DNA from: Paramyrothecium sp. XJ0827
Taxonomy: Eukaryota > Ascomycota > Sordariomycetes > Hypocreales > Stachybotryaceae
Length of the DNA stretch: 64,000 nt
Assembly: GCA_020881915.1 (NCBI GenBank)
Contig: JAJFPB010000012.1
Location: forward strand, 930,001-994,000
Direction: 5' to 3'
Below the pieces are notes generated by a model, which saw only the letters and a list, made by a program, of their open reading frames with translations, made no database searches and had not been told where the DNA came from. The position numbers and the translations under genes are program-made. Shown piece by piece: positions 21,792 to 33,414 of this stretch; the first letter of the stretch is position 1, and the number at the start of each line of letters is the position of its first letter.

Positions 21792-23336
21792 TTACAATCG
21801 AGGCTTCACCTTGGCCAGTGCTTCTCTCGACTCTGCATTCAGTCGTCGCCACATATTCTTCCGCAGTTCGTGCCCATCCAGAAACTCCCTGAACCACTCT
21901 CGCTTGAACTTGGGAAGTTTCCTCCCGACGCCAGGCGCACCGTCTCCCGCCAGCTCCCGCAAGTTCTCAAAATAATCCTCAAAGTCTGGGAAAATCAGCG
22001 GAAACTTCGCGCCGTCCCCGCGTTTGGCGATTCTGTCAGCCTCCCATTGCTTCATTTCATCCAGACTGGGCAAAGACTTGGCACGGCCGGCGAGAAGCCT
22101 TGCCGCGTACACCGCCTGCCACTCGAAGATCTTGAATGTCAGACCCGCATGGACTGCCCCCACAAAGAGAAGGGATGGATCGTGCTGCCAGACGACGTGT
22201 TGCCACAACTCGGTTACACGATTGTTCCGCACCAGCAAGTCAGGTAGAAATGGCAGGGTCCAGCTATAACCTGTCCCAAAAATGATGTAGTCGACGTCCG
22301 GTATGCTTGCGCCATCTTTTAGATGCACGGTACGGCCAGTGACTTTGGCTATCGATGGCAAATTCTGAATCTTCGGATGGTCGAATGCTTCTCGTCCGAA
22401 ATAGCCGTTTGCGTTGTGACCTACTGTGATTGCGTGGACTGGGGTCGTGGCCGTATCAGTAAGGTCGAATGCGATATCGGCCGCCGAGACTGAGGCGCCC
22501 ACAACAACAACTCGCTGGAGTAACATACATGATTAGGCTGATTTCAGTGGTGCATAATATTTGAAGACTCACCTTGCCCTTAAACTTGTCTTTGCCACGG
22601 AAGTGCTTGCTGTGGATGATACTACCAGGGCGCGATTTCTCAAATTGCTCTAGGCCTTCGATAGCAGGAATGTAAGGCACAGAGTAGTGTCCGCTGGCAA
22701 CGACGACGGCATCAAACCACTCGACCCACCAATAGTCTCTCTGCTTCCCGTCCTTACGGAGAGTTACCTTCCATTCCGTGCCGACCTTCTCCACGCGCTC
22801 GACGGTGGTGTTGAAGGAGACCAAGTCCTCGTAGCCATTGCGTTCATACAGGCTTGTGATATAACGCCTGATTACCTCCCAGTGTCGGAAAGGTGATGTG
22901 GCACCATACAGCTGTTTCGTGCGTTCGCTTATGTCGCTAGGGAAAGGTTCTGCTGAAAATTGCATCGGCAAGTGGCTGATATTAGTCTCGAGGTAAGGGT
23001 AGATCGACGACTCCGCAAAACGAGGCTGCTCTGATTTTGGGGTCGACGCCGGCAATTCTGATGGAATCGGTAGCGGAGAGTCAGCTGACCTATTCGCCAA
23101 TGATTCGAAGTCTGACAGTGTTTGTGGTGAGGACGTGTCTCCGACCCTGAAGACACATTAGCATTGGTGACAACAACATCGACATCATCGACCTACCAGC
23201 ATCCCCCCGGTCTTTCCCTGCGTTCGAAAACACGAACCAAATCGAATGCCTCTTCCCTCATCAATGCATCTACAGCAATTGCACCAGCAGGGCCGGCGCC
23301 AATCACGGCTACACGCTTCACAGTTGCAGCAGCCAT
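21792..23336 (-). CDS. FAD/NADPH flavin-containing monooxygenase (FMO type)
   Basis: Exons 23336-23197, 23146-22573 and 22514-21792 sum to 479 codons including stop (478 aa). The first Rossmann motif is VIGAGPAGAIAVDAL at residues about 8-22. The FMO-like signature region is GSIIHSKHFRG, and the second dinucleotide motif is RVVVVGASVSAADIAFDL (GxSxSA variant). The class hydroxylates soft nucleophiles or is used in secondary metabolism. An in-frame upstream extension exists, but MAAATVKRVAVIG is the natural start. It is divergent from the MFS transporter gene, with 512 bp between starts. Confidence 0.87.
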
Positions 23337-23848
23337 GTTGTGCCAATTGATGTTGCGGAACAAAACACTGGATTTCGTAACCCAGTCGGAGCGAGCCGAC
23401 CGTTTCGAGAAGTGCATGGGCTTATCGTCCCGACTGGCTGGTTACCTCTTTGATAAGGGCCGCGAATCACTGAGGTCATGGCGAGCATGCTATTCACATG
23501 GTCTATCACGCCATTGCCAAGACATCTCTAATTGCAAGTTTTCCCCGCCAAACCAGGGGCCAAGATGATGCCATTCGCGCACCCTGGAAAGATCGGTGCT
23601 TCTTATAGGACAACTGACCTTGATATGGGGCCAAATCTTATCTGAATGGCAAGCGGCATGTCGATTGAGTTGTTTGTCATTTAAGATGCCGCAAGGACTA
23701 CCGTGCGGCACGCCACGTGCTCCACAAAGTGAGTCGTCATCATGAAACGGAGTTTTAAAAGCAGAAGATCTGCAACTTTAATCGAAGTCTAGAACGAGCC
23801 AAAATTTGCTGCGACTTGCCGTATTGAATTGCTTGTTCATTGTCGACA
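23337..23848. promoter_or_regulatory. Shared divergent promoter of FMO and MFS genes
   Basis: The two start codons lie head to head with 512 bp between them and no other gene. This arrangement makes co-regulation possible. No specific operator was recognised. Confidence 0.45.
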
Positions 23849-25673
23849 ATGGCAGATTCGCAGAATGAGAAAGCCCTTCGCGAGGACACGTCGTCCACAG
23901 AGCAAGGCATTCCTCCTGAACATCGATGGGATCCGGAGCTAGAGAAGAAAGCTCGTCTGAAGTAAGAATGCTCGATGAAGATGCTGACGATGGGAAAATT
24001 AACCTTACTCACAGAGTCGATTGCTCCGTTCTGGCCCTTCTCTTTCTCGGCTTGCTGGTCTTTCAGCTAGACCGCATGAATTTGGCTAGCGCTCTCACCG
24101 GAGGGTTTGCGATAGACATCAATGTCAACCAAGACACCATCAACCTCGGGAATCAGCTGATGTTCATGGGAATCGTCGTCCTCGAGATTCCATGCAACAT
24201 GGCCCTACAAAGAGTTCGCCATACCCCAAAGCGTACACCGAGTGAACCAAAACTAATACGAGCTAGCTCGGACCTCGAAAGTGGATGTCGGCACAGGTCT
24301 TCATGTTTGGTGTTGTGGCGACCATGCAGGTTTTTGTTCGCAACAGGATCGGGTTCCTCCTGACCCGATTAATTCTAGGCTTGAGTGAGGCCGGGTATAT
24401 TCCTGGGGCCGTATACACGTTGTCGACTTGGTATGAGAAGCGAGAGTTGGCGAAGCGGGTAGCAATCTTGTTCTTTGGGATGTTTGGAGGAAACGCAATC
24501 TCGCCTCTACTCGCAAGCGGCATCTTAAAGCTCGACAACGCCCGCGGCCTTCGTGGTTGGCAATGGCTTTTCATGCGTAAGTATTCACGCCCATGCAGAA
24601 ACAACCTGACGCCACTCATGTCTGACCCATAACAGTCGAAGGACTTTTCACAATATGTGTATCAATACTGTTCCTTTTCTTCCTTCCTGGCTCGCCCGAC
24701 CAGCCTCGCCCACTTTTTGGACCTGGAATTATCCGCATCACCGAAGACGAGCAATCCGTGCTCCAGCAAAGGCTCGAGAAAGACGATACAGAGAAGCGAC
24801 CAGGAGCTCAGGGTCTGGAAATTCCATGGAAGCTTGTCTGGCGGACGGTGAAGCACTACAAACGGTGGCCACACTATGTGTCAACGTTTGCCGTGTTCTC
24901 GACGTGGAGCCCTCTGACGACGTATACGCCGTCCATCATTATGTCTGTTATACCCGCAAAAGTCTTGGTCCCTTCCAACATATCAACTAAGGCTAACACC
25001 GTGCAGGGCACTTGGTTTCGATCGAATTGCAGCAAATGCGCTTGCCGCTGTAGGCGCGTCTATCGCACTTCTGGTGGTATTCCTGTTCGCCTACATGAGT
25101 GACAGAACAAATTTGCGAGGTGCTTCTGTCATTGCAGCGCATTTCTGTTACCTCACTGTACTTGTCGTCGCTCGACAAGTCCACCCTCACGTCGGCAAGT
25201 GGTCCCGTTGGGGTCTCTGGACAGCTGTCAATAGTTTTGCCGTGGGATATCACCCTGTCCACAATTCCTGGGTTCAGCTCAATTGTAGAGAGCCTGGAGA
25301 GCGCAGCATTGCTATTGCGTAAGTTCTTTGACAATCTTAGAGGCCTTGATTTGACGAGCTCTCATCGAACCGTTTCACTGACTTCTCACCAGGATGTGGG
25401 TCATGTCAGCTATAAGTGGATTGATGGTAGGAACGCAGTATTTCCGCGCCAATGATCTTCCATTGTAAGCTAAACTCCTCTCGGCCGCTTGTACGTTTTC
25501 TAACGCTTGGTTGTAGCTACCAGACCGGACTTCGCACAATGATCATAATGGTATCCCTAGGCATCATCTTCGCCACAATCCAGGAAGTGGTTTATATCGT
25601 CCACAACCGGCGAGTTGCGCAAGGCAGAGTGAAGAGCAAGGATGGTTCACCCCCGATGGTCTATGTTCCGTAG
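23849..25673 (+). CDS. MFS transporter, anion:cation symporter (allantoate permease-like) family
   Basis: Spliced from about seven exons starting MADSQNEKALRED. The transmembrane blocks follow the ACS/Dal5 pattern: LLFLGLLVFQLDRMNLASALTG (family DR-N motif), LGPRKWMSAQVF, GLSEAGYIPGAVYTLSTWY, the charged middle loop, then WSPLTTYTPSII and GFDRIAANALAAVGA. The end is IVHNRRVAQGRV…MVYVP. One junction needs a weak GTCTGT donor (near 24942) to hold the frame, and another uses GTTCGC; both give the expected protein. Substrates in this family include vitamins, nitrogen compounds and carboxylates. It pairs with the divergent FMO gene. Confidence 0.83.
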
Positions 25674-26243
25674 TTCATCTTACCTCGGGTTTATTTTTGA
25701 GGGCCCTTTTTTTCCGCCCAGGAACGAGAGTGCACGTACTACCTGTCTAATCTGGCGAGGTTGATTCGAAGCGCATTCTTTTTTTTTTTTTTTTTTTTTT
25801 TTTTTGGCCTTGAAAGGCTTACTAACATAAGAGTTACGATGATGGCTGTGTCGCTGTTGGTTAGTTCTGCAGGCTTTTGAAACGCTTGTTCAGGATGGTG
25901 TGGAGCTGTGTTACGGATCATCGCCTCAATGGAAATAGCAGTTTTTCAACGAACAACGAACCCCTGAGCAAAGGATTCCTGCTGCAGGCGCGCATTAATA
26001 AGAGATTGGAATGCCTGTTCGAGGCCAATTGTCCCTGTCTTTGAAATTAGCAATAATTTACCGACTCGGAAAAATACGACCAAACTGCCAGGACCAGGGT
26101 CTTGAGCAGTTCTAGAAAATCCTTTACACTCGCTGCACGCAACGAACCTCAATCCCGTCACGCCAACCTCTTTTTCAAACTCTTCTTCAACCGGCGCTTG
26201 CACCCCATTTCAATCCCCCCGTCGAGCTGTTGATATCGTGAAC
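25674..26243. other. Intergenic region with a 27-nt T tract
   Basis: No supported gene. A homopolymer of 27 T occupies 25779-25805, just after the MFS gene, and may be length-variable. The rest precedes the secreted-protein gene. Confidence 0.4.
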
Positions 26244-27233
26244 ATGTTCTCCACGGCCAAGTCGCTTGCATTCTGCGCTGCAGTACTTGCTGGCGGCGCT
26301 TTGGCTCAGGATGATGATGTTTCGTGGAGCGAGGAACCGCGTGCGCATGCAAATGCCACCAGCGTCTTGCAGCAAGTTCCAGGTTACGACGACAGCAAGG
26401 ATTATCCAGGCTCGCCAATTGATGGATGGACGATGTCGTATGCCGTCACCAACCGCCCACTCAATAGTTCCGTGTCTTGGACCGCAGCAGCATTGTCGCT
26501 CAGGCCACCAGAATCGCTCCTGGACTTTGACACAAAGGAGTCCTGGGGCACTTGCCAGGAACGAATCTACATAGATGTCGGCCCCAACGGACCCAAAGAA
26601 ATCGATCCTTTGTGTCGAGGGTTCCTTTCGGACGGCTGTCAGCAGGCTCTGGTCACGGCAATCCATAGCAGCCAGATCTGCTTTGCTGAAGAGGCACTCC
26701 CTGTCGAATGTGCAGAGGACATTTCCGGCGCCGAAACAAAAAGCCGAGTAAGCACAGGAACTTTTGCCAGTCACGCTTTCATCGAAGATGAATATCATGA
26801 CCCAAATGACTTCACCCTCTACGATACTCTGCTCAGGAGGGTTGTCATCTCAGTCATTGGATTCCAACCCAATGAGCGAGAATTTGCTCCGAACTCTGTA
26901 CCAAAGGAGAGACTGCAAGGTATATTATCTTGTCTAATGGCAAGTGAAATCAAGGACGGTAGTAGGAACAGGGAGGGCAAGAAAGCTTCGAAAGACGAAG
27001 GAGACAATGGCGGAGATGAGAATCCAGAAAAGGACGAAGGGCAGCCGCAGGATGACCAAGACAGTAGTGACAAGGACGAAACCCCGGCTCCAGAGGAGGA
27101 GCAGCCACAAAACAATGACGGCAACTCTGACAGCACGGAATCTCCACCAGAAGGAGCAGCGTCGGTGTTGCGGACTAGCTCTAGCTACTTGGCGGCCCTA
27201 ATGGCTCTTCTTGTTGCGGCGAATATGGTTTGA
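26244..27233 (+). CDS. GPI-anchored cell-wall/surface protein with acidic tail
   Basis: A single exon encodes about 329 residues. There is an N-terminal signal peptide (MFSTAKSLAFCAAVLAGGALAQ), then a globular part of about 210 residues with at least five cysteines and several N-glycosylation sites (NATS, NSSV). A roughly 75-residue low-complexity Asp/Glu/Lys/Gln/Pro region follows. The C-terminus is small residues and then a hydrophobic end (SYLAALMALLVAANMV), the pattern of a GPI attachment signal. I recognise no enzymatic family. Likely a plasma-membrane or wall-anchored surface protein. Confidence 0.75.
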   Translation: MFSTAKSLAFCAAVLAGGALAQDDDVSWSEEPRAHANATSVLQQVPGYDDSKDYPGSPIDGWTMSYAVTNRPLNSSVSWTAAALSLRPPESLLDFDTKESWGTCQERIYIDVGPNGPKEIDPLCRGFLSDGCQQALVTAIHSSQICFAEEALPVECAEDISGAETKSRVSTGTFASHAFIEDEYHDPNDFTLYDTLLRRVVISVIGFQPNEREFAPNSVPKERLQGILSCLMASEIKDGSRNREGKKASKDEGDNGGDENPEKDEGQPQDDQDSSDKDETPAPEEEQPQNNDGNSDSTESPPEGAASVLRTSSSYLAALMALLVAANMV

Positions 27234-27384
27234 TTGCCCTGGGAGAAATTAATGTACATTTAATTCACAAAATGATAGAGTATCAATGTTTCAAGGCAGG
27301 CTAGTCATGATCTACTTAAATTGTGAGTTTGCTATGAGAAAGTCAATATGTCCCCAAATCCTTAACGGAATCATCCGCTTGTGA

Positions 27385-28632
27385 TTATTCTATACCTTCA
27401 CCCCTGGAAAGGTGGTCTTCCATCACGTCTTGGACTAGTTGATGAAGTCTAATGCGATGCTTGAGAACATTCTCCTGCCGTTCGTTCGATAGGTCCTCTT
27501 CGTACTTTCGACCTAGGTTATCGGTAATCATGTGAAGATAGCCATACCGTACTCCGCTCCTGACAGCAGCTTGAGCCATCATACCAATTTCAGGGTCCAC
27601 AAAATCCACTTCATCCACCAGCTCGGCATGCCAGCTCTTTGTCTCATGCAACACGCTGCCAAGCGTGACATGAGTCCCAATGATCACCGATCCCTCACCA
27701 CATCGCTCGATGGAAGACTCCAGTGGATTCGCCCATTCTACCATCCTATTGTTAACAAGTGATTTACCCCCGGAGGCTAGCCACTGATTTGGCGCGACAT
27801 TGGGCTTGAGCCCTCCGAGCTTGCCCAGGTAAATAAACTCTTTGATCCTGAAGCGTGATGCTAGATTGTAAATTACTTCGCCTGAGATGTCGCCCCAAAA
27901 GGCAGGGCGAAATCCAAGGAATGCGACAAGCCGGGTTCCGAAAGACTTCAAAATCCACTGCCAGGGCCCGCTACCGTTCCATTTGGCAGGCCCTGTTAGT
28001 CGAGGAAGATGCCAAACAAGCCCAAGGACAACCGTGTCAACCTTCTCCCCCGGGAATTCGCTGAGATTGGTAGCCCAAAGCGCTGTTTGTGTGTCTGAGC
28101 ACGATACTGGTACGAAGGAGACTTTCGAAGACGCTGTCAGCTTGTCTCCTTGATTCTCTCTGATTTTTAGGTAGCTGGCGATGATCTCGGCATAGTGTTC
28201 GACGTGATCATAGCCCGGAAAACACTCGATGTAAAGAGTTTCCCCTTCGGCCCGAGCAGTCGGACGTTCCCAATTGAACGGTTTGTCCCTCTTCTCTCCA
28301 TCAAAAGCCATGCTATCGGGAGAATAGCGAGAGTAACGCCCTCGAACCACAATCTCGTGGTATGCTCGCTCCAAAACGGCTTGGTGAACTTTGATCTCCA
28401 GATATCGTGGCAATGAAGCACCCATGGTGTGATTCCCGACGGTCGCCGCATTCTGAGGAAACATGCGCTTGCTAGAAGTGCGGCGATACCTGCCAGAACT
28501 GTTAGTTATGAAAGGTTTTTGCAAGTTTCTGGAACCCTCGTACTCCTGAAGGCCAGAGTTCAGCCGGTTTGAGGTCCCCTCAACCTCCTCATCGTACCCA
28601 GTGGGTCTTTGGATACTATGCGAAGAACCCAT
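27385..28632 (-). CDS. Nucleoside-phosphorylase-like protein with N-myristoylation motif
   Basis: A single exon encodes 415 residues. It begins MGSSHSIQ, with Gly2 and Ser6 as in N-myristoylation signals, followed by about 75 polar, disordered residues. The C-terminal half has features resembling the PNP/UDP-phosphorylase superfamily: FIYLGKLGGLKP, a GTHVTLGSVLHETKSW strand-loop, DFVDPEIGMMAQAA (like the ribose-binding Glu region), and YLHMITDNL followed by YEEDLSNERQ. It is a possible base/nucleoside-binding enzyme or sensor tethered to a membrane. The family call is by pattern and is uncertain. Fungal NLR-like proteins carry related domains, but no NTPase is adjacent. Confidence 0.5.
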   Translation of the reverse strand: MGSSHSIQRPTGYDEEVEGTSNRLNSGLQEYEGSRNLQKPFITNSSGRYRRTSSKRMFPQNAATVGNHTMGASLPRYLEIKVHQAVLERAYHEIVVRGRYSRYSPDSMAFDGEKRDKPFNWERPTARAEGETLYIECFPGYDHVEHYAEIIASYLKIRENQGDKLTASSKVSFVPVSCSDTQTALWATNLSEFPGEKVDTVVLGLVWHLPRLTGPAKWNGSGPWQWILKSFGTRLVAFLGFRPAFWGDISGEVIYNLASRFRIKEFIYLGKLGGLKPNVAPNQWLASGGKSLVNNRMVEWANPLESSIERCGEGSVIIGTHVTLGSVLHETKSWHAELVDEVDFVDPEIGMMAQAAVRSGVRYGYLHMITDNLGRKYEEDLSNERQENVLKHRIRLHQLVQDVMEDHLSRGEGIE

Positions 28633-29192
28633 TCCAGAAAAATAAAGCCCGATTTTGTTTACTCAATGGTATATCGTGAGAATCTTTAGCATGTAAAAGA
28701 GCGATATAAAATGATCTTCTAGAAAAAGAACACGCGGCCTCCGACGCAACCGAAGAGTCGAACCAGATAATCTCTTCGGCCAGTTCGATGGAGAGATAAT
28801 GCCGTTGGGATTTCCCGATATGGCCGAGGGCTTCATTCTTCGCCTTTGATAGGGCACCACGTCCATGCTGCAATCCTGTGTAATGCAGGTTGGCTACACT
28901 TCTTGCGTAAGCCCAATAAGAAGCGACGGAGAACTAATGTCGCAAGCGTTTCCCCGCAGAAAAAAGCCTTGTGACATGAAGGGTTGCATACACATCACAC
29001 TAATGCCTGGTCGCAACGTGTCCTGGGAGGGTTACAATGCAGGAGAGTGTCACATTAGTAGCGGAGGCCCCCAAATCATTTCGAGCCTCGGCGACCTTCC
29101 GATGTTCCCCCTTTCTCCCATTTAAAGACGAGACAAGAGATACTCAGCCATTACTCTCGTCGAAATAGACCAATCATCCACCTCAGAAAAGA
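28633..29192. other. Divergent intergenic region between phosphorylase-like and Nudix genes
   Basis: The start codons of the flanking genes face away from each other across 560 bp, so this is likely a bidirectional promoter region. No internal gene is supported. Confidence 0.35.
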
Positions 29193-29797
29193 ATGGCGTG
29201 CAGTGGACTACACCCACGCGTGGGAATTTTTGCAATCATTAGCGATGACGAAGGTCGTGTCCTGATTGGGCGGCGGCTCAGCACTCTGGGAAAAGGTACA
29301 AAGCCACCTTGACTGAAATGGAGGTTTTTTACAAGCAATAACACGTGTCTCCTCCCAACTTGTAGGACATTGGGGCTTTCCAGGTGGCCACCTGGAACAG
29401 GGCGAGGATTTCTTTGACTGCGTGCAGCGCGAAACGCTGGAGGAAACAGGCCTCGAGATCCGGGCTACCAAAGTTGTTGGTCTGACGAACGATAAGTTCC
29501 CGGAGCTGAACAAGCACTACGTCACCGTCTTTACACAATGCCAGCGAACAAATGCACAACAGCTGCCACAAGTAAGTCATGATAGTTAGGTACCACGTTC
29601 CACATGTCCAAGCGCTAAAATGTTTGTTGCTACAGACACTGGAGCCAAATAAATGCGAAGGCTGGACTTGGAAGACCTGGCAAGAAATCAAGACCATGGC
29701 CAAGAGAGAGAATGGAGCGCAAGAATTGTTTCTGCCAGTAGAGAATCTGGTGCTGGAAAACCCGCAACTCGACTTGCTTTTCAGTCTCAAACAGTAG
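29193..29797 (+). CDS. Nudix hydrolase
   Basis: Exons 29193-29295, 29366-29571 and 29636-29797 sum to 157 codons including stop (156 aa). The Nudix box is complete: G-H-L-E-Q-G-E then seven residues and RETLEETGLE, matching GX5EX7REUXEEXGU, with the metal-binding Glu residues present. The first exon ends inside the strand before the box (VLIGRRLSTLGKG). No signal peptide was seen, so it is probably cytosolic and acts on nucleoside diphosphate derivatives. The substrate is not deducible. The size suits an ADP-ribose/NADH or oxidised-nucleotide type. Confidence 0.9.
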
Positions 29798-31448
29798 TTT
29801 CTAGTTAACATAGACCGGTTCGCGTGGTCCCAATGACTCTGAGCAAAGACGCAAGCAAGTGTTACGATAGGCCATGAAGTAGCCACAGTTCGATCGGCAA
29901 GATGTTCCACTTGTCAACTTGTTGCGGAAGAAATCTCGGGCTTGACCACCACACGTATAACGGTATGTCGCACCCGTTATCGCGTCTTTTTGCTGCGAAT
30001 GATTGAACTTACACTCATAAAGCTCAAAGAGTGTCATGGCGAGCTATTGGCCGAGAAAGCGCACCACATTCTTTCGTTTCTGATTTTCCAGATGAATCCT
30101 CATCACCAGGCATAGGTCACGCTAGATGGAGATCTGAGATTGAACTCCATAGACCGGATCAGAATCTGCGAGTCCCACTTCACTGGATCCAAGGCAGCTT
30201 TACTGGCAACATCTTCAAAGTTCATCCTTGTTTGTAAGCTGTGCGCCAAGTTTGAGTCTTTCAGGCGAGTATAAGAGCGGATCATGAGATATTTCCCGTA
30301 TTGCTATGTCGGTCTCCATGTGGATTCATGAGTTCTTTTTTGCACTATAAATATAAATTCGCATCATGCGTGCCAGCTGTGGCGAATGGATTCCACGTCT
30401 ACTACACAAAAGTCACATTCCATGCTTAAGGACTCTGCCTTCTGAGCCTCGAACTCTTGGACTGCCAAAATGGTTGTACCGGGACTCATCTGTTTCGATG
30501 TGCCTGTCGTCATTGTCGCTGGCTCCGGTCGAGGTTTCAGGCGGCGACAAAGGCTTATTTTACATGTTTTCTCTTATCAATTCAGCGCATCCGTCTGGCT
30601 CTAATGATCGGGTGGAAGGGTAGATTAACGATGAGCGTATCCTAGAATTGATTCAAACATTCCACTATTTGTAGAGACGTAATGTGGAGGTCCATTGCAT
30701 TGCGGCCACGAAGCCTCGAATTGCCCTCAGGAGTAGGAGACTTTCGGTCGTGACCCATTTAAAGTTTTTAACTCTTACGACGTGTTAGAAATCTTAATAT
30801 GGACACGAAACGAGGCTGAAGTGATGATTGAAGAAGCTGGAGCAATTGGTGGGAAGTGTAAAGCATGAGCTCTACTGTCACATGCTAACCGGAGATTTGG
30901 ACGCAGCAAATTATGATTTCACAAGCCAGCGACCAATTCATAGGCATCTTTCAGGGTATATATGGGCGCCAAACCCGTCATTTGGTGTTTGCTATGAGAC
31001 GAGAGAATACCTTACTGACTGCGACACCTAGAAGCCTGGATTTGCTTGTGTACACTACAGTCAAAAACCACAGTGATCGAGCAGTAATTGTGCCTTGATA
31101 TTTCTCGTTCTGGCTTGTGATCATGCTCAAGATCGGCCTAGAGCAAGAAATGGTAAACCGGAATGCTGGGACGGCGCTACACGCCAACTGCCGGTTCAAG
31201 ACGGCTCGGCGCGCCACTTCGTTAACCACCATGCAGAGTTTGTGAATTACCATTGACGCTATTGAGCCGTTGGACTAATTTCCACAAGGTCAGCATTAGA
31301 GTTTTGTGGTGTTTGCTGGAAAGGGCCTAGACCGACGGAAGTCTCAATCACCCGGTTCGAGTTGTATGGATTGAGTTAACAGCCACGAGAGACTCTCTTT
31401 CAGCTCTTGGAGGCGCTGCAGTAGCATAAATAAACCCTTCCACCCATC
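29798..31448. other. Unassigned intergenic region (1.65 kb)
   Basis: Scattered frames below 195 residues, mostly shadows, with no motifs. A TATA-like CATAAATAAA near 31425 precedes the lipase mRNA region. Confidence 0.35.
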
Positions 31449-31553
31449 ATGGAATCGGTTTTGACTCTTTCCAAAGCCGCATACGCCAGCTTTAATCGCG
31501 TTATCGAGAACAGAATCGAGCCTGCACAATCTGGACGTTTTTCTTCTTTTTAA
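31449..31553 (+). promoter_or_regulatory. Upstream ORF of the lipase gene
   Basis: A 34-codon ATG frame (starts MESVLTLSKAAYASFNR) ends at TAA 31551-31553, two bases before the lipase ATG at 31556. If it is in the mRNA, it would repress or re-initiate lipase translation. Alternatively it is a mis-joined N-terminal exon. Confidence 0.4.
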
Positions 31554-31555
31554 TC

Positions 31556-33414
31556 ATGAGTGTCGATGACGGGTTGACGAATTTGAGCAATCTTGCTCTA
31601 GAAATAGAAAATATTGTCTCTACTAATTCAGTGGACAAATCAGTTCCCATAGTCTTTGGTAAGTCTTCTAAATTGTCTCGAATGCAAACTGACATCCCAC
31701 AGTACCCGGGTTCTCGGGTTGGGGGGCACCACTATTTGGTGCCGTGAATTATTTCGGCGGAGTGGTCGATATTCCCACTCTCCTTGCAAATATGGGATAC
31801 ACGGTCATTGTTGCCCCGATTGCTCCAATCTCGACAAATTGGGAACGCGCCTGCGAGCTTTACAGGCAACTGACTTTCGGGGGGTAAGGCCCTGCTCGGA
31901 CTGACCTAGAGCTCTTAACTAGCTGACTCAGTATAGATTTAGTACATTTAACCCCCATTTGAGTGCCATTGAGGAGCTGTATGATGTGGATGTCGACTAC
32001 GGCAAATACTTTGATGGAGGTTATGCCCCGGAGCAAACACTTACCAACAACAGAAGACGGGCGATCTTGATTACAAAATCCGCCAAACACAACGAATGGA
32101 AGTGGGACGAGAATCACAAAGTCCACTTCATTTGCCATTCACAGGGCGGAAATACAGTTCGTTACCTAATTAGTCTCATGGCTAATGGCGCAAACGGTAT
32201 TCACCCATACTTTACGGTGAAGAATAGAGATAACTGGGCCATCTCTGTCACGACTTTGGGAACTCCCCACCGTGGAACCACCATAATCGATGCTATTGAA
32301 CGTGCTCTTGCGGTATGTGTCAGAACACTCGTCTCTTCAACGTCGTTTCTTCAAATGCTTACAGAGAATAGCACACACGAGAAGATGCAGTCGGTCTGGT
32401 TGCTCGATTGTTCGCCACCGCCTCCTTCTACCCCCCACCGAAGAGGCCTTATGCTCTTCAACTGGATCATTGGGGTATCCGCAGAATGGGGAACGAAACT
32501 TTTCAGACCATGCTCAACCGTCTAGAATCGATGAACGGTCCTGTTGCGAAGTGGTTGTTTTCAAGCGGTGGGGGGCACAATTTCTCCAAGAATAATGGAC
32601 TCTACGATAACAGCATTGAGGGCGTCCATGATTTATCTCAAAAGACAATGGACACCTCCAAGAACGTCTATTACTTCAGTTTGTCCTTTCATGCAACCGA
32701 CCCTTTCCCGGATAAATGGCCTGCATGGGTACGGGGGGCCATTGACTCGTTTCCCATTAATCTCGAGACTTTTCTTCGAGAACGCGGCAGACATATTCCA
32801 CTTGCTGCGTCGCTTCTTGACATATTGATTGGGGCACTCAACAACGGTGGCTGGTTCTTAATTACGACCATGATTAGTTTCCGATCTTTTGTGGAATGGG
32901 TCACCGAAGCAGTGCTCACTACGCTTCTCAGGCAATTTGGGTACAACATTGTCCTTCCAAGCCCAGGGCTCTATATACCACGGAAAGACGTCATGCCACT
33001 CATGATGCCCAGCGTCTACGCTATGGGGAGCCAGAGCTTGACACAGGCACAGAGAGAGATTTTGGGGCCTAATGTCGGAGACTGGTACCAAAACGACGGC
33101 GTCGTTAATACCGAGTCGATGGGTGGCCCGCACGACTCTGTTGTTAGAAGGATCAACGACTTTCGAGAATTCGCCAATAATGTTGCAGAAAAGCGTGGAT
33201 TCTACTGGCATTTGGGCGTTAACAATGAAATGGATCATGCAGATGAGATAGGGGTCTTCATGGATGGTGGAACAGTAAGTTTCTCCATTTCTAGTGCTTG
33301 AGGCTCCTCCTGACTTCAGATTAGGGCGTTCACATGCAGGAGATGTACATCAATATCGCCAAATTAATATCGCGGTTACCACCCAGTCCGTCGTCATTCC
33401 ACCCTCACATCTAA
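31556..33414 (+). CDS. Lipase resembling bacterial family I.5 (zinc-binding thermophilic lipases)
   Basis: Exons 31556-31658, 31703-31883, 31937-32312, 32372-33274 and 33325-33414 sum to 551 codons including stop (550 aa). The alpha/beta-hydrolase features are an oxyanion-hole VPGFSGWG, the nucleophile elbow CHSQGGNT (HSQGG in place of GHSxGG), and TLGTPHRGT. The Zn-domain-like segment is ALQLDHWGIRRMGNETF. Catalytic Asp lies in NDGVVNTESMGGP and catalytic His in DHADEIGVF. These match the I.5 group of Geobacillus-type lipases in order and spacing. No signal peptide was found at this start, so it may be intracellular or the N-terminus may be incomplete. A uORF ends just before the start. Confidence 0.85.

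Noticed and set aside
25779..25805. 27-nt T tract as a poly(A) tail of a retrotransposed element
   Set aside because: No duplicated flanks or coding remnant next to it. A simple homopolymer is enough to explain it.
27385..28632. NLR-type immune receptor with a PNP-like N-terminal domain
   Set aside because: There is no NACHT/NB-ARC P-loop or WD/TPR/ankyrin repeat within the gene or its neighbours.
28745..28785. GTCGAACC-like sequence suggesting a tRNA on the minus strand
   Set aside because: No cloverleaf pairing nearby and no A-box at the right distance.
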